NCBI GenBank assembly: GCA_024226935.1
Contig: JAAELK010000110.1
Coordinates: forward strand, 1 to 64,000
Reading direction: 5' to 3'
DNA: 64,000 nucleotides
Source of the DNA: Desulfobacteraceae bacterium
Lineage (GTDB): Bacteria; Desulfobacterota; Desulfobacteria; Desulfobacterales; Desulfobacteraceae
The position numbers and the translations under genes are program-made. Each line of letters opens with the position of its first letter. Positions within the stretch are counted from its first letter, which is position 1. The notes beneath the pieces were generated by a model. It was given only the letters and a program-made list of their open reading frames with translations, had not been told where the DNA came from and made no database searches. Of the stretch, positions 9,307 through 19,286 are shown one piece after another.

Positions 9307-11025
9307 ATGATGGAAAATATATTGAGAAATAAAAGATTTAGTATCTCTTTAAAAACCACTGCTGTGTGCTGTTTAGTAATTCTCATTCTTTTGACAGCAA
9401 GCAGCTTGATTTCCATCAAACTTCAATCAAATCTTTCGAAAGTTATGATCGACAACTATGTTCAAACTCAAAATAAGGCATTAAAAGAGAACGAAAAAAG
9501 CCAGAAATCATCCCTTGAAGAGATGGTAAAAATAATGACCGAAATTTCCAGTAGCGTGGCTGAATCCTTCATTTATAATTTTGATCCGGATAATCTTAAA
9601 GGGTTCCTGGCAAGTTTTGTAAGTATTGATGGAATCATAGCCGTTAAAGCTATTGATGCTGATGGCCAGGCTTTTGCTGCAGCATGGGAGGATTCAGGGA
9701 TAAATACAGGAGATGAAATACCCGCCAAAATTACTCTGAACGAAAAGTTTTCTTTCAGACAAGATTCCATCCATGATGGGGAAAAGGTTGGAACCGTTCG
9801 TATCTATTATACCGACCAGCTTGTGAAAAAAAAAATTATGCAAAGGGAAAAAAAGACTGAATTGAGCATTGCTGAATTTAATAGTATCGCCTCAAAAAGT
9901 ATCAATAAATCCATTACAACTCAAATTTTTGTGGCGGTCTGCATCATTATCGTTTTAATTATATCAATTGTATTGTGTCTACAATTTATTGTCACAAAAC
10001 CAATCAATAACACAGTAAAAATGATTGAAGACATTGCCCAGGGTGAGGGAGAGCTTACAAAACGACTGAAAATAACGTCCAAAGATGAAATAGGTGATCT
10101 TGGAAAATGGTTTAATGTCTTTATTAAAAAACTCCAGAATATCATCACTGACATTGCAGGAAATTCTGAAAAACTTGACGACTCTTCCCGCAATCTTTTA
10201 ACCATTTCAAAACAAATGTCCCAAGGTGCCGATAAAGTATCTTCCAAATCTGATACCGTGGCAACTGCAGCACAAAAAATGAGTTCCAATATGTCATCGG
10301 TGGCCACGGCAGTAGAACAATCTTCAGAAAATATAAATATGGTTTCCGCAGCAACCGAAGAGATGACTTCAACAATTAATGAGATTGCCCAAAACACTGA
10401 AAAAACTCGTATCACAAGCGATCAAGCCGTCTCAAGGGCAAAAAAAGCATCCGAAAGTATTGTTATCCTGAGCGAGTCTGCCCAGGTGATTGGAAAGGTG
10501 GTGGAAACCATAAATGATATTTCAGATCAGACCAACCTGCTTGCATTAAATGCCACCATTGAAGCAGCTAGAGCAGGGGAAGCCGGTAAAGGATTTGCTG
10601 TTGTTGCCAGCGAGATAAAAAGCTTGGCACAACAGACAGCAGAGGCTACACTGGAAATTAAGAAAAAGATAGAAAGCATTCAAGAATCAACCCAGGAAAC
10701 TGTTTCCGAAGTCGAAGAGATAACCGTTGCGATCACCAGTGTAAATGAAATGATAGATACTGTGGCATCGGCTGTTGAAGAACAGTCTGCAACAACAAAA
10801 GAGATATCTTCTAAAGTCGGTCAGGCCGCCCAGGGAATCCGGGAAGTAACGGAGAACGTAGCCAATAGTTCAACCGTGGCCAATGAAATAGCAAAAGCCA
10901 TATCAGAGGTAAATCAATCCTCAAATGAAATGTCAGACAATAGTTCACAGGTCGATACCAGCGCGGATGCATTACGTCAATTGGCGGATGAACTCAAAAA
11001 AACCGTCGATCAATTCAAGATATGA
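9307..11025 (+). CDS. Methyl-accepting chemotaxis protein
   Basis: A 572-aa transmembrane chemoreceptor. A short cytoplasmic N-terminus leads into a first membrane segment (~residues 15-36), a periplasmic sensor of ~165 residues, a second membrane segment (~205-228) and a HAMP domain (~229-282, with the typical [11 protein letters not shown]). The cytoplasmic signalling domain carries the highly conserved tip [18 protein letters not shown] at ~residue 408. The sensor domain contains a segment like single Cache-type modules ([12 protein letters not shown]), so it may sense a small molecule, but the ligand cannot be read. No chemotaxis kinase genes are adjacent, so it is an orphan receptor locus. 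Confidence 0.95.
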   Translation: MMENILRNKRFSISLKTTAVCCLVILILLTASSLISIKLQSNLSKVMIDNYVQTQNKALKENEKSQKSSLEEMVKIMTEISSSVAESFIYNFDPDNLKGFLASFVSIDGIIAVKAIDADGQAFAAAWEDSGINTGDEIPAKITLNEKFSFRQDSIHDGEKVGTVRIYYTDQLVKKKIMQREKKTELSIAEFNSIASKSINKSITTQIFVAVCIIIVLIISIVLCLQFIVTKPINNTVKMIEDIAQGEGELTKRLKITSKDEIGDLGKWFNVFIKKLQNIITDIAGNSEKLDDSSRNLLTISKQMSQGADKVSSKSDTVATAAQKMSSNMSSVATAVEQSSENINMVSAATEEMTSTINEIAQNTEKTRITSDQAVSRAKKASESIVILSESAQVIGKVVETINDISDQTNLLALNATIEAARAGEAGKGFAVVASEIKSLAQQTAEATLEIKKKIESIQESTQETVSEVEEITVAITSVNEMIDTVASAVEEQSATTKEISSKVGQAAQGIREVTENVANSSTVANEIAKAISEVNQSSNEMSDNSSQVDTSADALRQLADELKKTVDQFKI

Positions 11026-11044
11026 TAAAGACAACCAGGCTATC

Positions 11045-12298
11045 TCAAGACAAGCGCTTCTTGCAAGTTTTTCTCAAAAAAAACAAGCATATAAAACATA
11101 TTAAAGAAGCTATCATTAAAATGTAAGCAGGGGCATTCAAAGCCCCTGTATATTTTATTGCAGTAAGCAGAATCAAAGGAGTTAATCCACCAAACACAGC
11201 AAAGCCTATATTATAGGCCAAACCAATCCCGGAATAGCGAATATCCTCATCAAACAATTCAGAAAGAATAGCAGGAATATTACCCCAGATTAAACCCACA
11301 AGTATCGCACTAATGCTCATCGCTAAAATATAATGTCCAAAATCAAGAATGTAGATATTAAAAATTGGTAACGCACAAACTAAGACTGCAATAAGAAATA
11401 ACAACACCAACTTTATTCTACTAACCCTATCAGATAACCACCCGAAAACTACACATAAAAGCGCTGATATGAAAATGGCGGCGGCACTCACCCAGGCAAA
11501 ATCACCCAGTGTATAGTTCAAAATTTTTGTTAAATAACTTGGTAAAAAAATAAAAAGCACAACTATTGTCATTGCCCCAAAAGAAGTCAAAATTATGGCT
11601 AAAAACACTTCTTTCCATTGCCTTTTTAATACACTGATAAGTGGGATAGATGATTCTCTGGTGACATAGGGAACAAAACCTGGGATTTCGACCAGTTTTT
11701 TTCTTAAATAATAGGCAATCAAACCGAATATCCCCCCCACAAAAAAAGGCCATCTCCAGGCCCCATTGATAATCTGCTGGTGAGAGTAAAAATGTAAAAG
11801 TAAAGCTTCTACAAGATAACCAACAACAATACCACTGATTAAAAAAGAGAAAACCAATCCTGTTGCAAAGCCTTTTTTTTCTCTGATAAATTCGCTCACA
11901 TAAGTTATAGCCCCAGGAATTTCACCACCGATGGAAATCCCTTGTAAGATTCTCAATACCACCAAAAGAGCCGGCGCAAAAATACCAATAGTATTATAAC
12001 TGGGAATAAGACCTATCCCAAATGTTGCACAGGCCATAATTAAAATCGAAACTGTGAAGGTTTTTTTTCTACCATATTTATCGCCATAGTGCCCGAAAAC
12101 AATCCCTCCAAAAGGGCGGGCAAGATACCCAACCGCATAAGTTGCAAAAGTAGCCAAAAGTGAGTTAATGGCCGTTTCACTGGGGAAAAATATTGTTGAA
12201 ATATAACTTGCCAGCAGGGCATAAATAATAAAATCATAGAACTCAAGGAGTCCCCCTAAACTGGAAAGCAGCAATACTTGTCTTTGCACCTTTGTCAT
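11045..12298 (-). CDS. MFS transporter, metabolite:H+ symporter type
   Basis: A 417-aa, 12-helix major facilitator protein. The loop 2-3 signature GHYGDKYGRKKTF and the N-terminal LGGLLEFYDFIIYALLA are typical of the metabolite:H+ symporter subfamily (ProP/KgtP/ShiA-like), which moves organic acids or osmolytes across the inner membrane with protons. The substrate cannot be deduced. It starts 23 nt after the HDOD/SpoIIE phosphatase gene on the same strand and is probably co-transcribed with it. It converges with the chemoreceptor, leaving a 19-nt gap. Confidence 0.9.
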   Translation of the reverse strand: MTKVQRQVLLLSSLGGLLEFYDFIIYALLASYISTIFFPSETAINSLLATFATYAVGYLARPFGGIVFGHYGDKYGRKKTFTVSILIMACATFGIGLIPSYNTIGIFAPALLVVLRILQGISIGGEIPGAITYVSEFIREKKGFATGLVFSFLISGIVVGYLVEALLLHFYSHQQIINGAWRWPFFVGGIFGLIAYYLRKKLVEIPGFVPYVTRESSIPLISVLKRQWKEVFLAIILTSFGAMTIVVLFIFLPSYLTKILNYTLGDFAWVSAAAIFISALLCVVFGWLSDRVSRIKLVLLFLIAVLVCALPIFNIYILDFGHYILAMSISAILVGLIWGNIPAILSELFDEDIRYSGIGLAYNIGFAVFGGLTPLILLTAIKYTGALNAPAYILMIASLICFICLFFLRKTCKKRLS

Positions 12299-12321
12299 TG
12301 ATTTTCTCCTATATAAAAAAG

Positions 12322-14040
12322 CTACTCTCCAGATAAGATCATCAATGTCTGATCATCGGACTGGGGAACCAATTGTGTTTTACATAATTTTTTAATAAAA
12401 GCCATCTGCCCGTCAAGGGATAATTTTCTTGATTGAAGCAACCAAACCAGAAACCCCTTAATGCCCAATTCGCAACCCAACTCTCCCGGTTTTCCTTTTT
12501 TAAGTCTGCCCTCTGTAAACCCATCTGTATATAGGAATAACCGGCTGTTTTTAATGGAAAATTGATTGGAATGGTAGGTCAAACCCGGCAATACCCCCAA
12601 AGGAGGATTCTGGGATTCTATTCTTATAATTTTCTTTTCATTGACAAGAAATGGGGGAAGATGCCCCAGATTAATAATGCTAAATTCATTGGATTCAGGC
12701 GACCAACTTCCTCCGACAAATGTAACAAACATCCCCCTGACCGAAGTTTCACAAAATTCATTATTCATAAGCCGGGCAATCTCACTGATATCTGCCACAA
12801 CTTTACACAAACACCGAAAAAGGGAGATAGCTTTGGCCATGAGCAATGCGGCAGATGTTCCTTTGCCGGACACATCCCCAAGGCAAAAATAAATGGTACC
12901 ATCATCTTTTCTAACATAATAATAAAAGTCCCCGGACAAATGAAGGGCAGGGATATTAAATGCTGCAATCCTATTCATTTTCTTAATATCGGGCTGAAGG
13001 CTTTGCTGAATCTCCCTTGCAATATCAAACTCAGCTTCCAGCTGACCGGCATATTCGTCACGTTGTTTCAAAGAATCTTGCAATTGCCAGGTCAGTTCCT
13101 GATAACTGATATTGTCCTCTATGAGTTTCCTGTTGGCCTGTTCCATAACCATTTCAAAATCAATTTGAGACCCCACAAAAATATTCAATGCCCGGGAGGT
13201 TTCTTCAACTTGACCTGGCAACAAAAACAGCAGTGACTCCACTTTATCATCTGTTAACCCAAATAAAATCTTTGATTGCTTTTTCAACTCGGTCAAAGCT
13301 GCCAACTTTTCGTGACAGGTATAAATAGCATTGCATAAATCCGACAAATGCATCATCCCCGCCAGAACAGAATGTTTTTCTACCTGTCCGAATTTTATGG
13401 ATTCTTTTTTATTGAAAAACAAATGGTGGTGACCGATTGCCCGGGTGTAGGATTTAGGCAAATTCCACTGCCTGGTCAATAATGCCCCGACACTATCGTG
13501 GGTGGAATGAAACAACGCTTCTTCCATTTCATGACGATTTACGGGAAGATTTAATCTTAACAAAGGCCACCTATCAGCTTTATCAGGTTCCATGGAAAAC
13601 AAGATCAGCAAACCGATATCCTGTAGCATGCCCGCTGTAAACGCTTGTTCCACCGGCCCATTCACCAGATATCCAAGCTGCTGGGCTGCGACCCCCCTTC
13701 GAATTGAATCTTCCCAGAAACTATCAATATCAAACCCCGGAATATCATTTTTTGAAAGAGTTTCTTTCACCGCAAAACAAAGGATCAAATTTCGAAGACT
13801 CTCCATACCCACTACGACCACAGCATCGGAAATGGTTTTAATCTGTTGTCGAAATCCAAAAAAAGTTGAATTTACAAGCCCCAGAAGTTGAGCAGTTAAT
13901 GCTGGATTCACAGAAATTAACTGGGTCAATTTCTCAATCTGGGCATCATCCCGTAAGACGTACTGGATCAATTGCATAATCCGACCGTCGGGAACCGGCA
14001 AATTTTCCGGCTGAAAGTCCCGGTAAAAAACGCCAGCCAT
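12322..14040 (-). CDS. HDOD domain-SpoIIE-type protein phosphatase
   Basis: A two-domain cytosolic regulator of 572 aa. Residues ~10-260 form an HDOD domain (LTAQLLGLVNSTFFGF, SDAVVVVGMESLRNLILCFA), a non-catalytic HD relative found in signalling proteins. A short helical linker leads to a SpoIIE/RsbU-type PP2C phosphatase from ~residue 337, with AREIQQSLQP, the metal-binding GDFYYY and GDVSGKGTSAALLMA, and a C-terminal LYTDGFTEG. Such phosphatases control anti-anti-sigma partner switches or second-messenger responses. The start is uncertain: ATG at 14040 or an in-frame TTG at 14052, neither with a clear ribosome site. It lies upstream of the MFS gene, probably in one unit. Confidence 0.88.
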   Translation of the reverse strand: MAGVFYRDFQPENLPVPDGRIMQLIQYVLRDDAQIEKLTQLISVNPALTAQLLGLVNSTFFGFRQQIKTISDAVVVVGMESLRNLILCFAVKETLSKNDIPGFDIDSFWEDSIRRGVAAQQLGYLVNGPVEQAFTAGMLQDIGLLILFSMEPDKADRWPLLRLNLPVNRHEMEEALFHSTHDSVGALLTRQWNLPKSYTRAIGHHHLFFNKKESIKFGQVEKHSVLAGMMHLSDLCNAIYTCHEKLAALTELKKQSKILFGLTDDKVESLLFLLPGQVEETSRALNIFVGSQIDFEMVMEQANRKLIEDNISYQELTWQLQDSLKQRDEYAGQLEAEFDIAREIQQSLQPDIKKMNRIAAFNIPALHLSGDFYYYVRKDDGTIYFCLGDVSGKGTSAALLMAKAISLFRCLCKVVADISEIARLMNNEFCETSVRGMFVTFVGGSWSPESNEFSIINLGHLPPFLVNEKKIIRIESQNPPLGVLPGLTYHSNQFSIKNSRLFLYTDGFTEGRLKKGKPGELGCELGIKGFLVWLLQSRKLSLDGQMAFIKKLCKTQLVPQSDDQTLMILSGE

Positions 14041-14264
14041 CAGCGCAAACAAGCCTGATTGTTAACAACGATACGATTATTCACGATTACCCCCCGGAAT
14101 TTACACTCTTTTATTCTATCACAAAAGCCTTTGGCCCTACAAGACACAAAGAAAGCCACCCTGAAAAAAAACCAACAAAAGCCTTAAATAACAAGGCGTT
14201 ATCAAAAAACCAACCCCATTTATCCCAGTAAACAATACAGTTTTTCATAAGATCCATATTTTCA

Positions 14265-14281
14265 TTGACACATCAAGTGTC
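14265..14281 (+). promoter_or_regulatory. TTGACA box with GACAC-N5-GTGTC dyad upstream of the Mo-hydroxylase genes
   Basis: A TTGACA hexamer (14265-14270) overlaps a 5-bp dyad GACAC/GTGTC (14267-14271 and 14277-14281), about 50 nt upstream of the FAD-subunit start. No good -10 box is seen at the expected spacing, so this could be an operator rather than a sigma70 promoter. The remaining bases from 14041 to 14330 hold nothing else I can support. Confidence 0.3.
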
Positions 14282-14330
14282 CAATGGTAGCTCAATAGGT
14301 ATTCATTGATTTAACCCGGAGGAGACAAAT

Positions 14331-15218
14331 ATGCTTTTACCCACCTTTGAATTTCACGAACCTCTCTCCATTAAAGATGCACTGAAACTCAAAAAAAGCC
14401 TTGGCGAAGATGCAAAGTTATTGGCAGGAGGAACCGATCTTCTGGTTCACCTGAAAAAAAAATTGATTACCACGAATAATCTCATCAGCCTATCTGGAAT
14501 CAAGGCTCTGTCCCTGATTACTAAAGAAAAAAATGCAGTTATTATCGGCTCCTGCACCACCATGACCCAGCTTTCTTCTACTCCTATTATACAAAAAAAT
14601 TTTCCAGCTCTCAAGGCCGGTTGTGATAACCTTGGCACCCATTTAATCCGAAACCGGGCCACCATTGGCGGCAATGCCTGCAATGCAAGTCCTGCCGGCG
14701 ACACCCTGCCCGCCCTTTTGATCTATGATGCTCTGGCCCTTTTGGAAACCAGCGACAAAAAAAGAGAAATTCCCATGGCTGATTTTTTTACAGGACCCGG
14801 CAAATCCTGTATCCAACCCGATGAGATTCTCACTGGATTCAGGCTGCCCATACCAGGCAAGAACAGTGGGGCACACTATATCCAACTGGGCAAAAGAAAA
14901 TCATCGGAAATCAACCTGGTCAATGTTGCAGCTTTCCTGAAATACGATCCGGATACAAAAAAAATAATCGATGCCCGTATAGCTCTGGGTTCGGTAGCTG
15001 CCACCCCCATAAGATCCCCCAAGGCGGAAAGCACTCTTATGGGTCAGACACCGGAAGAGGCTTGTTTTTTTGCAGCCGGTGAAATGGCCCGACGGGAGGA
15101 CTGCCACCCCATAGACGACTTTCGGGGCAGTGCCAGATACAGACAGGCCATGGTCGGCGTATTAACCAAACGCACCCTTACCAGAGCCTATGAACTGGCC
15201 AGGAGCGCTTGTATTTAA
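14331..15218 (+). CDS. Molybdenum hydroxylase FAD-binding subunit (CoxM/XdhB-like)
   Basis: A 295-aa medium subunit of a xanthine-dehydrogenase-family enzyme. The FAD-binding PCMH domain is visible in LLAGGTDLLVHLKKK (~residue 37) and GTHLIRNRATIGGNACNASPAGD (~residues 103-125, the flavin-contact loop), followed by the CO-dehydrogenase-flavoprotein C-terminal domain (~180-290). The length fits a plain FAD subunit without the 4Fe-4S insertion of 4-hydroxybenzoyl-CoA reductase. It passes electrons from the 2Fe-2S subunit to an external acceptor. GGAGGAG precedes the start. A copy of the 93-bp repeat separates it from the next subunit gene. Confidence 0.93.
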   Translation: MLLPTFEFHEPLSIKDALKLKKSLGEDAKLLAGGTDLLVHLKKKLITTNNLISLSGIKALSLITKEKNAVIIGSCTTMTQLSSTPIIQKNFPALKAGCDNLGTHLIRNRATIGGNACNASPAGDTLPALLIYDALALLETSDKKREIPMADFFTGPGKSCIQPDEILTGFRLPIPGKNSGAHYIQLGKRKSSEINLVNVAAFLKYDPDTKKIIDARIALGSVAATPIRSPKAESTLMGQTPEEACFFAAGEMARREDCHPIDDFRGSARYRQAMVGVLTKRTLTRAYELARSACI

Positions 15219-15243
15219 GCCGTTAAATGGTAACTTAATTTCC

Positions 15244-15336
15244 AATAACCGCCATGGGCGGACCAGGAATTTTACCCTTGAGTCCATCCACAACAAAGAT
15301 TGAAACTCTCTTTTGATATCGAAAGTTTCATATAAA
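15244..15336 (-). repeat. 93-bp structured intergenic repeat, copy A
   Basis: One of six copies of a 93-95 bp element; this copy lies in the same orientation as copy E. It runs from AATAACCGCCATGG to GTTTCATATAAA and contains the three inverted repeats described for copy F. It splits the FAD subunit gene from the 2Fe-2S subunit gene, yet the genes on both sides remain co-directional, so the element may be transcribed. Confidence 0.75.
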
Positions 15337-15397
15337 AACCTTTTCTCTCAAAAAAAACAGGTTTATAAAAACCGGGTCAATTGAACAGGAGAATCCA

Positions 15398-15856
15398 ATG
15401 AAAAAAATAATCAGGCTGACCATTAACAATCAATCCCATGAGATTGCAGTTGAGCCCAATCTTACCCTTGCCGACATGCTTCGCTACCAATTAGCTCTGA
15501 CAGGCACCAAAAAAGGATGTGACACCGGTGATTGCGGCGCATGCACCGTCATTATGGATGGCAATGCTGTTAATTCCTGCCTGGTTCTGGCAGTCCAGGC
15601 CAACGGATCTGTAATCGAAACCATTGAAGGATTGACCACGGCTGAAGGTCTTGCCCCCTTACAAGAGGCCTTCGTTGAGAAAGGAGCCATCCAGTGTGGA
15701 TTTTGCTCCCCGGGTATGATCCTGTCCGCCAAGAACCTGCTGGATAAAAACCCGAACCCTTCGGAACAAGAAATCAGGGAAGGCATTTCAGGCAATCTAT
15801 GTCGGTGCACAGGATACCAGAAAATTTTCGAAGCCATCGAATCCCAATCCTCATAA
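15398..15856 (+). CDS. Molybdenum hydroxylase 2Fe-2S subunit (CoxS/XdhC-type small subunit)
   Basis: A 152-aa iron-sulfur subunit. The N-terminal plant-ferredoxin-like domain has the cluster motif GCDTGDCGACTV plus a fourth cysteine in NSCLVLA (~residues 40-64). The C-terminal helical domain has the second cluster, CGFCSPGM and CRCTGY (~residues 103-143). Both sets of four cysteines are complete. It relays electrons from the molybdenum centre to FAD. AGGAG precedes the start, and the large subunit gene follows 25 nt downstream. Confidence 0.96.
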   Translation: MKKIIRLTINNQSHEIAVEPNLTLADMLRYQLALTGTKKGCDTGDCGACTVIMDGNAVNSCLVLAVQANGSVIETIEGLTTAEGLAPLQEAFVEKGAIQCGFCSPGMILSAKNLLDKNPNPSEQEIREGISGNLCRCTGYQKIFEAIESQSS

Positions 15857-15881
15857 ATCGATCGATCCCAAGGAGACCTCC

Positions 15882-18242
15882 ATGAACAAATTCGATGTTA
15901 TCAGCACCCGGGCACACCGCATTGATACCCCGGACAAGGCAACGGGGCAAGCCATGTTTACCGATGATCTTTGCCGACCCGGCCAACTTTACGGAGTCCT
16001 GCTCCAAAGCCCCCATCCCCATGCGAGAATCCTCTCCATTGATACCTCAAAGGCGGTAAATCTTCCCGGTGTTAAATCGGTGATCACCCATGAGCAGGCA
16101 GGATATATCAAATATGGTGTCAGCCCTGCCCGGTATGATGAAACAGTCTTTGCCATCGACAAGGTAAGATATGTAGGTGACGAGATTGCGGCTGTAGCCG
16201 CTGTTTCCCTGGACATTGCCCTGAAAGCCCTATCGCTTATCAAAGTAAAATATGAACTCTTACCGGCGGTCTTCACGGTGGAAGATGCCACAAAAAAGGG
16301 AGCACCCCAACTCCATGAAAACTCTCCCGGCAACCTGTGTGCCGAAGTCCACCAGGAATTCGGGGATGTAGCAGCAGCATTAAAAACATGCGATATCATC
16401 AAGACCAGCACCATGAAAAATAAACGCCAGGATGGAGCCTTTATTGAAATGCAGGGATGTCTTGCAGAATTTGACAACAGAGGACTGCTCACCCTGGTCA
16501 GTTCCACCCAGGTCCCCCATTATGTCCAACGCACCGTGGCCATGGTTCTAGGAATGGATGTGGGCAAGGTAAGGGTAAAAAAACCTTATGTGGGAGCAGG
16601 TTTTGGAATCAAGGCCGCTGCCTGCCCCATGGAACTTGCCTGCTGTATCCTTGCCAGGGAAACCAAGAAACCCGTCAAAATGAATTTTACAAGGGAACAG
16701 GTGTTTATGTATTCCAGAGCCCGACACCAATTCACCCATACCATTACCACAGGAGCTAAAAAAGACGGGACCCTCATGGCCATCAAACATGAATGCTGCC
16801 TGGACGGTGGGGCCTATACAAGCTTTGGCATTGCCACAGTCTATTATACAGGCTCTCTTTTGGGAGGACCCTACAAAATTGCCAATATGAGCTATGACGG
16901 CAAAAGGGTTTATAACAACAAACCCGCCTGCGGTGCCCAACGGGGCCATGGGGCGGTCATCGCCAGGGCCTTATTTGAACAACAGATGGACATGATAGCC
17001 GAAGAGATCGGCATGGACCCCATGGAACTGCGGATCAAAAACATGATGGATACCGGAGATACCACCTGTAACGATCTGAACATGAGTTCCTTTGGCATGT
17101 CCGAATGTATAGAGGCCGTGCGCATCGGTTCGAACTGGGACAAAAAAAAGGGAAATATGCCCAGGGGCAAAGGGATCGGGATGGCCTGCGGCTTTTTTGT
17201 TTCAGGGGCCGGTTATCCCATTTACCGATCGGACACCTATCATGGTACCGTCATTATCAAACTCACCGAAGATGGAGGCACAGCCCTTGTCTATACGGCA
17301 TCGGCCGAGATCGGCCAGGGATCTGATACAGCCTTTGCCATGATTGCCGCCGAAGCCCTGGGTATCCCCTTGGACAATGTTCGCCTGGCATCGGGAGATA
17401 CAGACATGGGAGTAGATCTTGGTGCCTACTCAAGCCGCCAGACTCTTATGACCGGGCATGCAGTCAAGCAAGCAGCCGATCATGCCAAGACCCAGGTATT
17501 GGAAGTGCTGGCCGAACAACTTTTAGTCCCCCTGGAAAAACTGGATATCAAAAAAGGATTTATAGAATTTGCGGGGGATACCCCTGATTTTTCAGCCCTT
17601 AGAACCCGGTATATAAAAGAACACAGGGGATGGATAGACAATCCTGATTCTAAAAAGCTGACATTTAAAGAAGCCTCCCGCATTGCCTTCCTTGAAAAAG
17701 GTTCCATTGTGGGAACGGGCAAATACAAACCCCATAATCTTGGCGGCAAATTCAAGGGAGCCGCCGTGGGAACCTCTCCTGCCTATGGTTGTTCAGCCCA
17801 GGTAGCCGAAGTAACAGTGGACATGGAAACAGGCCAGGTGACCATTGACAATATCACCGACGCCCATGACTGCGGCAAGGCCATCAACCTAACTGCGGTG
17901 GAGGGCCAGATGGAAGGATCAGTTTCCATGGGAATCGGAGAGGCCATGCATGAAGAGGTAATCTTTAACGACAAAGGCCAGGTATTAAACAATGACCTGG
18001 CCGAATACAAAATTGTCACTTCCGTGGACATGCCCAGGGTCAAAACAATTGTGGTGGAAAGCTGCGAGCCCAATGGCCCCTATGGAGCCAAAGAAGTAGG
18101 TGAAGGTGCCATCATGCCGACAATACCCGCCATTCTCAATGCCGTTTACAATGCTACAGGAGTCCGGATTAATGAACTCCCATTGACCCCGGAACGGGTA
18201 TTTTTTGCCATCCAAGACTATAAGGCCAAAATGGCAAAATAG
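15882..18242 (+). CDS. Molybdenum hydroxylase large (molybdopterin) subunit
   Basis: A 786-aa xanthine-dehydrogenase-family catalytic subunit binding molybdopterin. The N-terminal a/b-hammerhead domain (~residues 15-130) is followed by the Mo-cofactor domains. The pterin-contact segment PYVGAGFGIKAA (~residue 233) and the terminal GAKEVGEGA motif (~residue 732), which carries the catalytic glutamate, are intact. Family members hydroxylate or dehydroxylate N-heterocycles, aldehydes or thioester-bound aromatics. Substrate cannot be fixed from sequence; the nearby nicotinamidase hints at a nicotinate-like heterocycle. The accessory genes downstream (XdhC, NTP transferase, MoeA-like) are the set known to accompany sulfurated or selenium-dependent members of the family. 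Confidence 0.95.
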   Translation: MNKFDVISTRAHRIDTPDKATGQAMFTDDLCRPGQLYGVLLQSPHPHARILSIDTSKAVNLPGVKSVITHEQAGYIKYGVSPARYDETVFAIDKVRYVGDEIAAVAAVSLDIALKALSLIKVKYELLPAVFTVEDATKKGAPQLHENSPGNLCAEVHQEFGDVAAALKTCDIIKTSTMKNKRQDGAFIEMQGCLAEFDNRGLLTLVSSTQVPHYVQRTVAMVLGMDVGKVRVKKPYVGAGFGIKAAACPMELACCILARETKKPVKMNFTREQVFMYSRARHQFTHTITTGAKKDGTLMAIKHECCLDGGAYTSFGIATVYYTGSLLGGPYKIANMSYDGKRVYNNKPACGAQRGHGAVIARALFEQQMDMIAEEIGMDPMELRIKNMMDTGDTTCNDLNMSSFGMSECIEAVRIGSNWDKKKGNMPRGKGIGMACGFFVSGAGYPIYRSDTYHGTVIIKLTEDGGTALVYTASAEIGQGSDTAFAMIAAEALGIPLDNVRLASGDTDMGVDLGAYSSRQTLMTGHAVKQAADHAKTQVLEVLAEQLLVPLEKLDIKKGFIEFAGDTPDFSALRTRYIKEHRGWIDNPDSKKLTFKEASRIAFLEKGSIVGTGKYKPHNLGGKFKGAAVGTSPAYGCSAQVAEVTVDMETGQVTIDNITDAHDCGKAINLTAVEGQMEGSVSMGIGEAMHEEVIFNDKGQVLNNDLAEYKIVTSVDMPRVKTIVVESCEPNGPYGAKEVGEGAIMPTIPAILNAVYNATGVRINELPLTPERVFFAIQDYKAKMAK

Positions 18243-18285
18243 ATGGGAGAAAACCAGGCAATAAAATAGGATTTTTGATAAAAAA

Positions 18286-19029
18286 ATGACCCTTCCCGAC
18301 AGCAAACGTTATGCCCGCCAGATCAAATTACCCCAGATCGGCACCCCGGGGCAAAAAAAACTTGCCGCAGCAAGGGTCTTGATTGCAGGTGCCGGAGGAT
18401 TAGGTTCCCTGTCATCCTTGTATCTGGCAGCCGCAGGAGTCGGCCATTTAATCATTGTCGACAAGGACCGGGTGGAACTTAGCAATTTAAACCGCCAGCT
18501 CCTCCACAGTGAGACCAGCCTGGGAAAACCCAAAGCTCTCTCGGCTTCCCATCGCCTGGGCCAACTTAACTCAAAGATTAAAATCACTCCCATCCAGGTA
18601 AAGATTGACCGGAAGAATATCGATGATCTTTTGAAAGAGGTAGACCTTGTAGTTGATGGCTGTGATAATTATCCAACCCGGCAAATACTCAACCGTGGCT
18701 GCCTGCACCATAAGCTGCCCTGGATCTTTGGCGGGGTGCAGGGATTTGACGGAATGATCACAAGTTTTGTACCAAACTCTTCTGTCTGTTTTGAATGTAT
18801 CATCCAGGATCACCCCGCAACAAAGCTTAGGGACAATGGTATTTTAGGGGCCACTGCCGGAATTATTGCATCTATCCAGGCCATGGAAGCCATCAAGTTG
18901 CTGTTGGATCTTGGCACCCCATTAACAAATAGGCTGATGCAAATTTGTGGCCTTGATATGCGAATTACCACAGCCGCCCTGACTGCAAATCCCGATTGCA
19001 AGGCCTGCAGCCCCATCAAAAAAAATTAG
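18286..19029 (+). CDS. ThiF/MoeB-like sulfur-carrier adenylyltransferase
   Basis: A 247-aa E1-like enzyme. The nucleotide-binding loop GAGGLGSLSSLYLAAAGVG (~residue 31) and the downstream DxxxxSNLNRQ motif (SNLNRQLLH) are typical of ThiF/MoeB/HesA. A probable zinc site is formed by CFEC (~residue 168) and the C-terminal CKAC (~residue 243). It should adenylate the C-terminal glycine of a ubiquitin-like sulfur carrier; the next gene, 10 nt downstream, encodes just such a carrier ending in Gly-Gly. Placement in a molybdenum-hydroxylase operon suggests sulfur supply to the cofactor or its maturation rather than thiamine synthesis, since no thi genes are nearby. Confidence 0.9.
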   Translation: MTLPDSKRYARQIKLPQIGTPGQKKLAAARVLIAGAGGLGSLSSLYLAAAGVGHLIIVDKDRVELSNLNRQLLHSETSLGKPKALSASHRLGQLNSKIKITPIQVKIDRKNIDDLLKEVDLVVDGCDNYPTRQILNRGCLHHKLPWIFGGVQGFDGMITSFVPNSSVCFECIIQDHPATKLRDNGILGATAGIIASIQAMEAIKLLLDLGTPLTNRLMQICGLDMRITTAALTANPDCKACSPIKKN

Positions 19030-19039
19030 GGAGAAGACA

Positions 19040-19240
19040 ATGATCATCCAGTTTAATGGCTTGCAGGAGACCATCCCCCGGGATCTCAATATCAGACAAC
19101 TCATTAAATTTTTTGATGAGGGTGATCCCCACCTGATTGTGGAACAAAATGCCAGGTATATTTATCCCAAAGATTATGATACCTGTATGGTCATGGAAAA
19201 CGATGAGATCGAGTTTATCAACCCCAACCTCGGCGGTTAA
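19040..19240 (+). CDS. ThiS/MoaD-like sulfur carrier protein
   Basis: A 66-aa beta-grasp protein ending in the diagnostic LGG (NPNLGG). In the family the terminal glycine is adenylated by a ThiF/MoeB-type enzyme and then carries a thiocarboxylate. GGGAGAAG precedes the start. It lies directly after the ThiF-like gene, making an adenylyltransferase-carrier pair. Whether it serves molybdopterin, thiamine or a special sulfuration of the hydroxylase cannot be decided from sequence. Confidence 0.85.
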   Translation: MIIQFNGLQETIPRDLNIRQLIKFFDEGDPHLIVEQNARYIYPKDYDTCMVMENDEIEFINPNLGG

Positions 19241-19286
19241 CTTATAATATAAACACCTAACTTGGAAAAAATTTCAAAAAAAATCC